Assembly: GCF_000763315.1 (NCBI RefSeq)
Contig: NZ_JPST01000012.1
Location: 1 to 64,000, forward strand
Source of the DNA: Thermoactinomyces daqus
GTDB lineage: Bacteria; Bacillota; Bacilli; Thermoactinomycetales; Thermoactinomycetaceae
Reading direction: 5' to 3'
Length of the DNA: 64,000 nt
Shown here: in pieces, positions 51,277-58,927 of the stretch
Numbering within the stretch: position 1 is the stretch's first letter
Layout of the letters: each line of letters starts with the position of its first letter
Program-made: the position numbers and the translations under genes
The notes under the pieces: model-generated
What the model was told of the DNA's origin: nothing
Databases searched by the model: none
Seen by the model: the letters and a program-made list of their open reading frames with translations, nothing else

Positions 51277-52188
51277 ATGCTGTTTATTGATGGGGTTGGC
51301 TTGGGAGACGATGCGGATCATAATCCCTGGGCACAGCACGCTTTGCACATGCGTTCCCTGTTAGGCGGAAAGCCATTGACCGGGGAGGCGGTTGGTAAGC
51401 ACGGGAGAGAGGTCAGGCTCCTGAAGACCGATGCGAAGCTGGGGGTTGACGGATTGCCGCAGAGCGCCACCGGTCAGGCGGCGATTTTTACCGGGAGAAA
51501 CGCACCGGCGGCAATGGGAAAACATATGAGCGGTTATCCGTTTAAGCGTTTGCGGGAATGGGTCGAAGCGGACAATATTTACCTCCAATTTCAACGAAAA
51601 GGCTGGAAAGCGACCTTTGCCAATTCGTATACCAAAGAATATTTTGAGCGTCCGGCCACGAAAAGGGGATGGGTTTCCGTGACCACCGCGGCCATCCGTT
51701 CACTGGGAGAGCCGTTTCGCTATTTGGAGGATCTGAAATCAGGACGGGCGGTTTATCATGATCTCACCCGCCGCACGCTGAAATCGTTCATACCGGAAAT
51801 TGAAGAGATTGCCCCGGAACAAGCGGCAAGGCATCTGTGGGGAATCGCGAGGGATTATGATCTGGTCATTCACGAATATTTTTTGAGCGATCGGGCCGGG
51901 CACAAACATGACGCTGACCTTGTTTCCTATGTGGTGGAAACCTATGACCGTTTTTTGGGGGATCTGGTTCGCTTGCGCCCCGAAGGTGATACCATCGTCT
52001 TGGTCAGTGATCACGGGAACAGCGAAGATTTGCGCATTTCCGTCCATACCGAGAATCCGGTTCCCACCCTGATCATCGGCGATGTGGGAGCAGTCGATGA
52101 GGAGCAGGTACCCGGCTGGGATCTGACTTGCATTGTCCCGCTGCTGCACCGATTGGTGGAGAGGCAGAAGAACAGGGAAGGCATTTAA
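51277..52188 (+). CDS. Alkaline-phosphatase-superfamily metalloenzyme
   Basis: About 303 residues. N-terminal metal site FIDGVGLGDDADHNP, nucleophile region LPQSATGQAAIFTG, and C-terminal metal residues in SDHGNSED with a later His. The fold is that of phosphopentomutases and cofactor-independent phosphoglycerate mutases, but it is shorter and lacks their large insert; it could be a phosphatase or mutase of unknown substrate. The start is uncertain: GGAGGTGG lies 18 bases before ATG 51277, so ATT 51274 is also possible. Confidence 0.8.
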   Translation: MLFIDGVGLGDDADHNPWAQHALHMRSLLGGKPLTGEAVGKHGREVRLLKTDAKLGVDGLPQSATGQAAIFTGRNAPAAMGKHMSGYPFKRLREWVEADNIYLQFQRKGWKATFANSYTKEYFERPATKRGWVSVTTAAIRSLGEPFRYLEDLKSGRAVYHDLTRRTLKSFIPEIEEIAPEQAARHLWGIARDYDLVIHEYFLSDRAGHKHDADLVSYVVETYDRFLGDLVRLRPEGDTIVLVSDHGNSEDLRISVHTENPVPTLIIGDVGAVDEEQVPGWDLTCIVPLLHRLVERQKNREGI

Positions 52189-52251
52189 CTCTTTAAGGGA
52201 TGATTTCAGGATGCCGGTCTCACAGAAAACTTTCACAGATGGAGGATGATG

Positions 52252-52644
52252 ATGAGCAAACGATATATTCCGAGAATAAGAGAAGCCGCGATCCCGGAGG
52301 ACGGAGGATGGATGAAATTGCAGGAAGAGGGAGCGCCGGTGCTGGTGTTGTCGGTGCCGGAATGGTCGGATGAACTGAAGCAGTCCGTTTCCGGGTACGA
52401 ACATACGTGGATGTACGATCGTGCCAACGATGCGTATCTTTTTTGTTTTCGTTTGGAGGAAGGCAGGGAATATGCGATTGCCTTTGCCAGGGAACATGCC
52501 GGAATCTTATTGAACGATGATCGGGCCCGTGGCAAATTTTCACTCCTCGTGACTGCGCAGCACCTGAAAGAGACGGAGGATCTGAAACCCTGTTTTTTAT
52601 TTCGCGGGATTTCGCTGAAGCGCCATCCGCGAGCAGGCTGGTAA
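52252..52644 (+). CDS. Hypothetical protein (130 aa)
   Basis: ATG 52252, six bases after GGAGG (three ATG in a row). No membrane helix or known domain; several Trp/Tyr in an alternating strand pattern (APVLVLSVPEW, YEHTWMYDR). Starts about 60 bases after the phosphatase gene, so probably in the same operon. Unknown function. Confidence 0.55.
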   Translation: MSKRYIPRIREAAIPEDGGWMKLQEEGAPVLVLSVPEWSDELKQSVSGYEHTWMYDRANDAYLFCFRLEEGREYAIAFAREHAGILLNDDRARGKFSLLVTAQHLKETEDLKPCFLFRGISLKRHPRAGW

Positions 52645-52692
52645 CACCATTATATCTTCGGGGCAAGAAAATTCCTGCTTCAGCCTTGGAAC

Positions 52693-52768
52693 GAGAGCGA
52701 GTGTCAGGCAAGGGAATGAGTTGCCTTCTCCCTCCTGTCAGCCTGACCGATTTTCGCTCTCTTTTTTT
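52693..52768 (+). terminator. Large two-tier terminator
   Basis: Outer arms GAGAGCGA (52693-52700) and TCGCTCTC (52754-52761), inner arms GTCAGGC (52703-52709) and GCCTGAC (52741-52747), then seven T. Ends the phosphatase operon. Confidence 0.88.
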
Positions 52769-52952
52769 CACACTATCTAATCTTCATTGTAAAACTGGCA
52801 ATGGACGATGAGTGTTCAGGAAACGTTTAAAGCAATCGAAATGGCAGTTCAAAGGGCCGCGGGTTCTCGGGCAGAAATTTCCGCATTTGAGATCACGGAT
52901 CGGGGAAAATCTTGTTTCTTTTGTGAGTCCCGACTGGAGGCATTGGGAGCGG

Positions 52953-53306
52953 TCAAGGGAGGATCATCACTTTTGTGCCGATTCCGACGTAGCGTGCCAA
53001 GTCTTCCACATCGCGGTTGTGCATGCGAATGCAGCCTTTGGAGACGCGTTTGCCGATGGAGGAAGGGCAGTTGGTGCCGTGAATGCCGTAGTGAGGGCGA
53101 GAAAGACCCATCCACAGCGTGCCGAACGGACTGAGGGGACCGCCGGGGTAGGAGTAAGGATAAGGAACTTTGTTGACAATCGTGTAAACACCTTGGGGGG
53201 TTTGGGTCGCCACCTTGCCGATGCCGATCGGATAGGACTTGATTAATTGAGAGTCTCTGTACAGGTAAAGGCGGAATCGGGACAACCTGATCACGATGTG
53301 AGCCAT
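52953..53306 (-). CDS. L,D-transpeptidase (YkuD fold)
   Basis: 117 residues, starting at ATG 53306 after AAGGAGTG. The YkuD motif [20 protein letters not shown] is present, with the catalytic Cys in SKGCIRM and the preceding His. It forms or edits 3-3 cross-links in peptidoglycan. It has no clear signal peptide or LysM domain, so it is either released otherwise or acts on spore cortex material, where such short YkuD proteins occur. Confidence 0.9.
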   Translation of the reverse strand: MAHIVIRLSRFRLYLYRDSQLIKSYPIGIGKVATQTPQGVYTIVNKVPYPYSYPGGPLSPFGTLWMGLSRPHYGIHGTNCPSSIGKRVSKGCIRMHNRDVEDLARYVGIGTKVMILP

Positions 53307-53368
53307 AGAAAAAATCACTCCTTCGCCATATCTTATGGAGAGAAAGAGTGACTGGTTCTCACGCGGTG

Positions 53369-53548
53369 TTATCCGTCATCCAGATTGAAATCAAATTCCA
53401 ACAAAGTATCCTCATCCCGCTCTTGCGCACTTTTCAGCCGATCCAACAATTTTTTGTATTCATCCGCCCGTGCATACGGGGGTTCCGTTTCCAAAACTTT
53501 CGTCAGAGCACGGATAATAAGGTTGCGCTCATGAGGTGTCAAATACAT
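53369..53548 (-). CDS. Small acidic helical protein (59 aa)
   Basis: Frame from ATG 53548 (preceded by a G-rich Shine-Dalgarno, GGGGGGAATCT). Residues are mostly helix ([38 protein letters not shown]) and end in acidic FDFNLDDG. Right above the L,D-transpeptidase, same strand, likely one operon. Unknown family. Confidence 0.6.
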   Translation of the reverse strand: MYLTPHERNLIIRALTKVLETEPPYARADEYKKLLDRLKSAQERDEDTLLEFDFNLDDG

Positions 53549-53852
53549 AGATTCCCCCCCCTGGGAAGAGGTTTCTGCGAAAAAGCCCCGGTTATGGCAT
53601 AAATGCTGTTCCGGGAAGAATCATGCCCCCCATGCGGGACCTTTAAAAAGAACATCTCGCTTCTATTCTACCCTGTGAAAATAAAAATTACACATAAGGA
53701 ACAAATAAATTCTGGATTTTTTTATAATTTCGTTCGTATAACAAAGCTGGCTTTTTCGCATTTTAAGTTTGAAAAAAAGTTTTTTCTGCGTGAACCAGGG
53801 TAACAAGATAGTGTGGCATGGTGTTCGGATCAAAAAAATGGAGGATGGATGA
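53549..53852. other. Intergenic region, divergent promoters
   Basis: Between the minus-strand small gene and ablB. AT-rich, holds the promoters; no other feature seen. Confidence 0.5.
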
Positions 53853-54683
53853 ATGACAGCAAAACAACCTGCCCCCCAAAGTGTTTCGTATGAAGTGGAT
53901 GAGTACAACAGCCGTATTAAGCTCATGCAGTACAAGAAGGAACATGCAGAGGCGTTGGTACAGCATCTGGAGGATTTGGCGAAAATGGAGGGGATCGGGA
54001 AAGTGCTGATTTATGCCGCTCCCGAGGATGTTCCGTTATTCGAAAAGCTCGGTTTTCACCAGGAAGGTGAGATCAGCGGTTTTTTTGACGGCGACCCGGC
54101 CTGTATCCTGTCACGCTTTTTGCAAGAAGAGCGGGCGAACAGCAAAGATGAGGAGAAGAAAGACGAAATCGTCGAGATGGCGGAGCAAGTTGAGCAACTC
54201 GACGAGCCTCCGGAGCTGGAACCGGGATTTGAATTACGCCACGCCGATCACCGGGATGCGGAGCAATTGGCCGAGCTGTATCGATTGGTATTTAAAACCT
54301 ATCCAACTCCGATTCACGACCCCGAATTTATCCTGGAATGCATGGATAACGAAGTTTATTTCTCCGTTATCACCCATCAGGGCAAAATCGTGAGTGCGGC
54401 ATCTGCAGATGTGTTTGCCGAGTACAATTCTGCGGAGATCACGGATTGCGCCACGCATCCCGATTATCGCGGAAAAGGACTTTTAAGCGTTCTCATCTTT
54501 GATTTGGAAAAACGAATGAAAGAAAAAGGGGTGCCCAATCTGTTTTCCCTGACGCGGGCCGTTTCCACAGGGATGAATATGGTGATTTCCAAGCTGGGGT
54601 TTACCTATAAGGGAAGGCTCATTCAAAACAGCCAGATTGCCGGCGAGTTTGAGGACATGAACATATGGGTGAAAGAGATTTGA
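53853..54683 (+). CDS. ablB: Putative beta-lysine N-acetyltransferase
   Basis: 276 residues, ATG 53853 after GGAGGATGG. Tandem GNAT-like organisation, with the acetyl-CoA site near CATHPDYRGKGLLSVLIFDLEK and the family ending LIQNSQIAGEFEDMNIWVKEI. It makes N-acetyl-beta-lysine, an osmolyte. The partner AblA (lysine 2,3-aminomutase) is not in the window, which is unusual, as they are often adjacent. Confidence 0.85.
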   Translation: MTAKQPAPQSVSYEVDEYNSRIKLMQYKKEHAEALVQHLEDLAKMEGIGKVLIYAAPEDVPLFEKLGFHQEGEISGFFDGDPACILSRFLQEERANSKDEEKKDEIVEMAEQVEQLDEPPELEPGFELRHADHRDAEQLAELYRLVFKTYPTPIHDPEFILECMDNEVYFSVITHQGKIVSAASADVFAEYNSAEITDCATHPDYRGKGLLSVLIFDLEKRMKEKGVPNLFSLTRAVSTGMNMVISKLGFTYKGRLIQNSQIAGEFEDMNIWVKEI

Positions 54684-54744
54684 AACAAAAGAGTAAGGTT
54701 GCGGTTGGAGAGAGGAATTCTCTCTTTTTCCGCCACCTTATTTT

Positions 54745-55224
54745 TTAGTAAAGGCTGTACATCGTCACATCCCGTTTTAATTCTTTCAGATAATTAAACA
54801 ATTGCGCGCGGTGATGAGCCATATGGGTGATGATTTCGATCAGCCATTTGGCTTGCGTTACAGGTTGTTGGTTGTAGTATGCCCTTGTTTTGCGATGGAT
54901 AAAGAAGTCCTCGGAAAGGCTGTCCATATAGGCAGTAAGCTCGGCAAAGCCTTTCGTGAGAATGCGATGGTAGTCTTCACGCGTTTTTGGGGTCAGATTT
55001 TTTTCCAGCTTGCGGATCGCTATTTCATCGTTTTCCTGTAAGATTGCCAGGTCAGTGGCAGGAATTTGGACAAGGTGGGTGGCCAGCTCTTGCAGAGTGC
55101 GCATCGATTCGTGCGGACGGAATGACCAGTCATCCTCTTCGATTTGGTCGATGAGGCGATGGGTAGTGCGCACGAGAAGATCCAGTTCCTCCAGCAGCAT
55201 CTGCCGAATCGGGTTTGTTGCCAC
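54745..55224 (-). CDS. DinB family protein
   Basis: 159 residues, GTG 55224 after GAGGAGG. Four-helix DinB fold with a metal site: LEELDLLVRTTHRLIDQIEEDDWSFRP, ELATHLVQIPATD (His) and the C-terminal ITHMAHHRAQLFNYL (two His). DinB/YfiT-like proteins transfer small thiols or act in stress; exact reaction unknown. Confidence 0.82.
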   Translation of the reverse strand: MATNPIRQMLLEELDLLVRTTHRLIDQIEEDDWSFRPHESMRTLQELATHLVQIPATDLAILQENDEIAIRKLEKNLTPKTREDYHRILTKGFAELTAYMDSLSEDFFIHRKTRAYYNQQPVTQAKWLIEIITHMAHHRAQLFNYLKELKRDVTMYSLY

Positions 55225-55492
55225 AGGGTTAAGCCTCCTCTCGCAGCATAGATTTTGCAATATTCTACATATAGAGAAGAAAAACCTTCTAATAACATTC
55301 GCTTTTTGTAATATTTCGTGACACTGACCCTCCCAAGTGTTCCGCTTTACCGGAGAAAAAGGCGTAAAATCAACTTTTGTTCATTCAACTGAATTTTTAA
55401 AAATCTTCACGTTTCTTTCGGAAATTGGGGTAAAATAACTATTGCAGACATAAAAAGATTATGTTAAGTTAATCATTGTGACATTGAGCTAG

Positions 55493-55600
55493 TAGGATCC
55501 AGGATTCACTTAAAGGGTTGGGACCTCACTGGACTAACCTTCCCCCGTGGTGAACAAGCAGATCCTAGCGGAATTTGGCTCACACCAACTTTTTGCTAGG
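55493..55600 (+). ncRNA. Structured speD leader, candidate riboswitch
   Basis: Outer stem TAGGATC (55493-55499) / GATCCTA (55561-55567), enclosing TTCAC / GTGAA (55505-55509, 55550-55554) and GGTT / AACC (55516-55519, 55535-55538). The 3' strand can instead pair CCTAGC (55564-55569) with GCTAGG (55595-55600), which ends next to the AAGGGGG ribosome site of speD. The two foldings exclude each other. Not a known Rfam motif that I can name. Confidence 0.5.
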
Positions 55601-55616
55601 AAGGGGGCCGAAAGAG

Positions 55617-56024
55617 ATGGAATTTTCTACTTTCGGAAGGCATGTAGCCATGGACGCATGGGGCGTTGAGTTCGATCTTCTCAATGACGTAAAGTTTTTG
55701 GAACAACGTTTAAAAGAGGCGGCAAGTGCTTGCGGGGCGACGATTTTATCTGTTCAATCCCATCAATTCGACCCACAGGGGGCCACGGTGCTGGTCATGT
55801 TGTCTGAGAGCCACCTGACCATTCACACCTATCCGGAAAAAGGCTTCGCCGCGCTTGATTGTTACACCTGCGGACATACCGTAGATCCCATGATTGCCAT
55901 TGAGTACATGCTCGATGTCCTTAAACCGGCCCAGGCATTTACCAAAATGCTGCGGAGAGGTACGGGACCCATTGAGGTCGTCCAACCGGGAATCGAGCTT
56001 AAAAAAGAAGAAGTGACCGTTTAG
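55617..56024 (+). CDS. speD: S-adenosylmethionine decarboxylase proenzyme
   Basis: 135 residues, ATG 55617 after AAGGGGGCC. Self-cleaving pyruvoyl enzyme: the cut is made in SESHLTIHTYPE so that Ser becomes the pyruvoyl group, with a Cys in ALDCYTCGHT as proton donor. Gives the aminopropyl donor for spermidine. Upstream is a regulatory leader; downstream a strong terminator. Confidence 0.95.
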   Translation: MEFSTFGRHVAMDAWGVEFDLLNDVKFLEQRLKEAASACGATILSVQSHQFDPQGATVLVMLSESHLTIHTYPEKGFAALDCYTCGHTVDPMIAIEYMLDVLKPAQAFTKMLRRGTGPIEVVQPGIELKKEEVTV

Positions 56025-56078
56025 TGATACAACGACGAAAATGGAAAGAGTACGGATTTATTTATGATTGTTAGTGAA

Positions 56079-56111
56079 AAAGGAACCTGGGAGTACTAAG
56101 GTTCCTTTTTT
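56079..56111 (+). terminator. Terminator of speD
   Basis: AAGGAACCT / AGGTTCCTT hairpin with T-run. Confidence 0.9.
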
Positions 56112-56120
56112 ATTTCAGTC

Positions 56121-56164
56121 AAAAAAAGATCCCGGGTTTTAGCGGAAAGCCCGGGATCTTTTTT
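56121..56164. terminator. Bidirectional terminator of ptsI
   Basis: AGATCCCGGG / CCCGGGATCT arms flanked by seven A and six T, immediately below the ptsI stop. Confidence 0.9.
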
Positions 56165-56165
56165 A

Positions 56166-57872
56166 TTAACCTTTTTTCGCCAGGTTTCGCACCTGATCGC
56201 CATCTTCCAGCAGAATGGCCTGTTCAGCCAGTTTTTTCGCTTCAGCAGTGTCGGTGCTCCGAACTTGCTGTTTCACTTCCGGGATCGTGCTGGCGCTCAT
56301 CGACAATTCAGCCAGACCCAGTCCGATGAGAAGTTCCGTCATACTCGGGTCGCCGGCCAGTTCGCCGCACATTCCCACAAGAATATTTGCTTTTGCTGCG
56401 GCATCGCAGGTCATTTTCACCAGACGGAGAACGGCCGGATGAGCCGCATCGTACAGATGGGCCACCTGTTCGTTGCCGCGGTCTGCCGCCAGGGTATACT
56501 GAGTCAGATCGTTGGTTCCGATACTCATGAAGTCGACCTCTTTGGCCAGGAGATCGGCGGCGATGGCAGCTGCAGGGATTTCCACCATGATTCCCACCGG
56601 AATCTTGTCTGCCACCTGCACTCCTTCGCTGATCAGTTCCTCGCGGCATTCATTGAGGAGAGCTTTGGCCTGACGGATTTCCGAGCAGTTTTCGATCATG
56701 GGGAACATGATCCAGAGATTTCCGTGAACGCTGGCTCTCAGCAAAGCGCGCAATTGCGTTTTGAACAGATCCGGGTTGGCCAGGCAGAAACGGATGGCCC
56801 GGTGGCCCAGGAAAGGATTTTCCTCTTTCGGCAATTTGGCGTAGGGAAGCTCTTTGTCTCCGCCGATATCCAACGTGCGAATCACAACGGGCCGCTCGCC
56901 GAAGGAAGACAGTACTTTCGCATAGGCTTGGTATTGCTCTTCCTCTGTCGGCCAGTGGTCATTTTCCAGGTAAAGAAATTCGGTGCGGAACAAGCCGACG
57001 CCCTCGGCGTGATTTTTCAGGGCAATCTCAATATCGCTGAGGCTGCCGATGTTGGCGAAAACCTGAATCCGTTTTCCGTCGGCCGTTTTTGCTTCCGCTT
57101 TTGCCTCTTTTAACGCCAGAGCGCGCGCTTTTTCCTGCTGTTCAATCTGCGTGCGCACCCGGTTGATCACATCCTGGTCGGGATTGATCTGAATCGTGCC
57201 TTTGTCCCCGTCGACGACGATGGTATCCCCGTCTTTGATTTGTTCGATCTTGGATCCCAGACCGAGTACAGCCGGAATTCCCAGCGTCCGGGCCATGATG
57301 GCGGCGTGGGCCGTTTTGCTTCCTTTGGCCGTCACCATGCCGGCGACCCCTTCCGGGAACTGGGCGGTGTCCGAAGGAGTCAGCTCCTCAGCGATGACCA
57401 CGCTTCCCGGGGTCAGCAAAGAAGGATCAAACGGCTGTTTTCCGAGCAGGATCAAAAGCAACCGTGAACCCACGTCGCGAATGTCATCTGCGCGCGCTTT
57501 CATATATTCGTCATCCAAAGAAGCCATGAGTGCACCCATTTCTTCGGTAACATCCTGGCACACGGCTTCGGCATTTTTCTTTTGATTTTCAATACGGTTT
57601 TTCATTTCGCCGGTAAAGGCCGGGTCATCCAAAAAAGCGAAATGAGCATCAAATACGGCCGCCTCTTCTTCGCCCATCCGCTCCGCGGCGATTTCGCGCA
57701 GTTTTTCAATTTGTTCTTTTGCCTGCGCGATCGCTTGGTCTAATTTCTCGATTTCAGATTTTGGATCAGTGATGGTTCGGGAAGGAGCGACCGGCTTTTC
57801 CTTGCGCCACCAGACGGCTTGGCCCAACTTAAGGCCTGGAGCCGCTCCAACTCCTTGTAACGTTTGGCTCAA
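56166..57872 (-). CDS. ptsI: PTS enzyme I
   Basis: 568 residues; start TTG 57872 behind AAAGGGGGA. PEP-protein phosphotransferase: phosphorylated His in SKTAHAAIMA (about 189), and the PEP-binding domain with the Arg/Glu motifs EFLYLENDHWPTEEEQ and catalytic Cys in MVGMCGELAGD. Takes phosphate from PEP to HPr. Fifteen bases after ptsH, same operon. The T-A of KTAH replaces the common T-S but leaves the His intact. Confidence 0.96.
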   Translation of the reverse strand: MSQTLQGVGAAPGLKLGQAVWWRKEKPVAPSRTITDPKSEIEKLDQAIAQAKEQIEKLREIAAERMGEEEAAVFDAHFAFLDDPAFTGEMKNRIENQKKNAEAVCQDVTEEMGALMASLDDEYMKARADDIRDVGSRLLLILLGKQPFDPSLLTPGSVVIAEELTPSDTAQFPEGVAGMVTAKGSKTAHAAIMARTLGIPAVLGLGSKIEQIKDGDTIVVDGDKGTIQINPDQDVINRVRTQIEQQEKARALALKEAKAEAKTADGKRIQVFANIGSLSDIEIALKNHAEGVGLFRTEFLYLENDHWPTEEEQYQAYAKVLSSFGERPVVIRTLDIGGDKELPYAKLPKEENPFLGHRAIRFCLANPDLFKTQLRALLRASVHGNLWIMFPMIENCSEIRQAKALLNECREELISEGVQVADKIPVGIMVEIPAAAIAADLLAKEVDFMSIGTNDLTQYTLAADRGNEQVAHLYDAAHPAVLRLVKMTCDAAAKANILVGMCGELAGDPSMTELLIGLGLAELSMSASTIPEVKQQVRSTDTAEAKKLAEQAILLEDGDQVRNLAKKG

Positions 57873-57887
57873 CGCAAATCCCCCTTT

Positions 57888-58151
57888 TTAGGCTTCGGAA
57901 AGTTGTTCCAGGAAAGCGGCAATGTGGTTGACGGCAGCTTCTGCGTCTTCCCCTTCAGCGCGGACGGTAATCTGGTCATTCTGTTTCGCGGCAAGGGACA
58001 TTACGCCGAGCAGGCTTTTTGCGTCAACTTCTTTTCCGTTTTTCACGAGCTTGATCGCACTTTTAAAGTTGCTGGCTTCTTTTACGAGAAGGGCTGCGGG
58101 GCGAGCGTGAAGTCCGCTTGGGTTGTTAATGGTAATCGTTTTTTCTGACAT
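57888..58151 (-). CDS. ptsH: Phosphocarrier protein HPr
   Basis: 87 residues: His15 in SGLHARPAA (accepts phosphate from enzyme I) and Ser46 in DAKSLLGVMSL (target of HPr kinase, as in Firmicutes). Feeds FruA and the IIB encoded just upstream. GAAAATGCC region before ATG; ribosome site AAAGGAAA. Confidence 0.96.
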   Translation of the reverse strand: MSEKTITINNPSGLHARPAALLVKEASNFKSAIKLVKNGKEVDAKSLLGVMSLAAKQNDQITVRAEGEDAEAAVNHIAAFLEQLSEA

Positions 58152-58265
58152 CGGGCATTTTCCTTTCTGTTTTGGGTTTCTATACCATTGTGTGAAGAAT
58201 GATCACCAATAGGGTTCTCTTGATCTGCCTGCAAAAAGTGAATCCGGTTGAGTCTGGGTAATCGC

Positions 58266-58583
58266 TTACCTTTTGATTAGTGTTAACACTTGATCCAAAA
58301 CTTTTTCGCCGCTCATGGTGGCAAATGCCACAGGATCGACCATTGCCAGCGGTATGCCTTCTTCGTCGGCGATCTTCGCCATTTCCGTTTTGAGGTGACT
58401 GATCTGCGGCTCGTAGAGGACGACATCTGCCCTGGACAATTGTTCTGCCCACCAGAGGGCGGAAGTTGATTCCGCGATCAGTTCCAATCCGCGTTTTTGA
58501 GCGGCTTCATTTATTTTTCGGCACAGCGCTCCGGAGCTCGCTCCCAGGCTGCACACGATCATTAACCGAATGGCGTGATTCAT
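58266..58583 (-). CDS. PTS IIB-like protein (lactose/cellobiose type)
   Basis: 105 residues, ATG 58583 with GCAGAGGAGC. The phosphate-carrying Cys is in CSLGASSGALC near residue 11; the rest is a small Rossmann-like alpha/beta fold (EEGIPLAMVDPVAF). Cognate IIA and IIC genes are absent. With HPr and enzyme I in one operon below a sigma-54 promoter, it may regulate the LevR-like activator rather than transport a sugar. Confidence 0.82.
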   Translation of the reverse strand: MNHAIRLMIVCSLGASSGALCRKINEAAQKRGLELIAESTSALWWAEQLSRADVVLYEPQISHLKTEMAKIADEEGIPLAMVDPVAFATMSGEKVLDQVLTLIKR

Positions 58584-58675
58584 TTTGCTCCTCTGCCTTC
58601 TCTGACATCCATATCTTAACCCGAATGGCTCTTTCGAGATTCTTCGCAGGCCAAGAGAAATCCGAGAAAATATCA

Positions 58676-58692
58676 TGCAAGATTTATGCCAA
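58676..58692 (-). promoter_or_regulatory. Sigma-54 (-24/-12) promoter of the IIB-ptsH-ptsI operon
   Basis: Minus-strand TTGGCATAAATCTTGCA: GG and GC ten bases apart. Expected start of transcription near 58664; the IIB ATG is at 58583. Confidence 0.82.
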
Positions 58693-58726
58693 ATGAAAAG
58701 AAGCCGATCATAAGCGGCAAACAAAA

Positions 58727-58754
58727 AAGTGTGTAAACAGGATTTTGCACACTT
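58727..58754. promoter_or_regulatory. Activator site, imperfect inverted repeat
   Basis: AAGTGTGTAAA (58727-58737) and TTTTGCACACTT (58743-58754). Sits about 40-60 bp upstream of the -24/-12 promoter. Confidence 0.7.
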
Positions 58755-58825
58755 CAGTTTGTTGATGAAATCCCGAAACAGAAGTCTGTCGCGGATGGGT
58801 GCCTTCTCTTTGCTTCCGGTTCCTT

Positions 58826-58918
58826 CGTGCAAAGCCGCTGCGGAAAAGAACCAATTCCTTTCTGCTTGAGTTTGCCGTTACCCTAAGTGTGCAAATAAGG
58901 TATTCACTCTTTGCACGC
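58826..58918. promoter_or_regulatory. Further AAGTGTGCAAA-type sites
   Basis: CGTGCAAAG (58826-58834), AAGTGTGCAAA (58885-58895) and the inverted TTTGCACGC (58910-58918). They lie between the regulator gene and the promoter and share a motif with 58727 and 61197. Confidence 0.55.
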
Positions 58919-58927
58919 GAACAGCGA

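Noticed and set aside
52808-53134. Plus-strand ORF starting MSVQETFKAIEMAVQ
   Set aside because: The first 50 codons look coding, but the rest is antisense to the L,D-transpeptidase and there is no good ribosome site; at most a remnant.
55480-55600. T-box or 6S RNA for the speD leader
   Set aside because: No T-box sequence (AGGGTGGNACCGCG) and no long 6S-like stem; kept as an unassigned leader.
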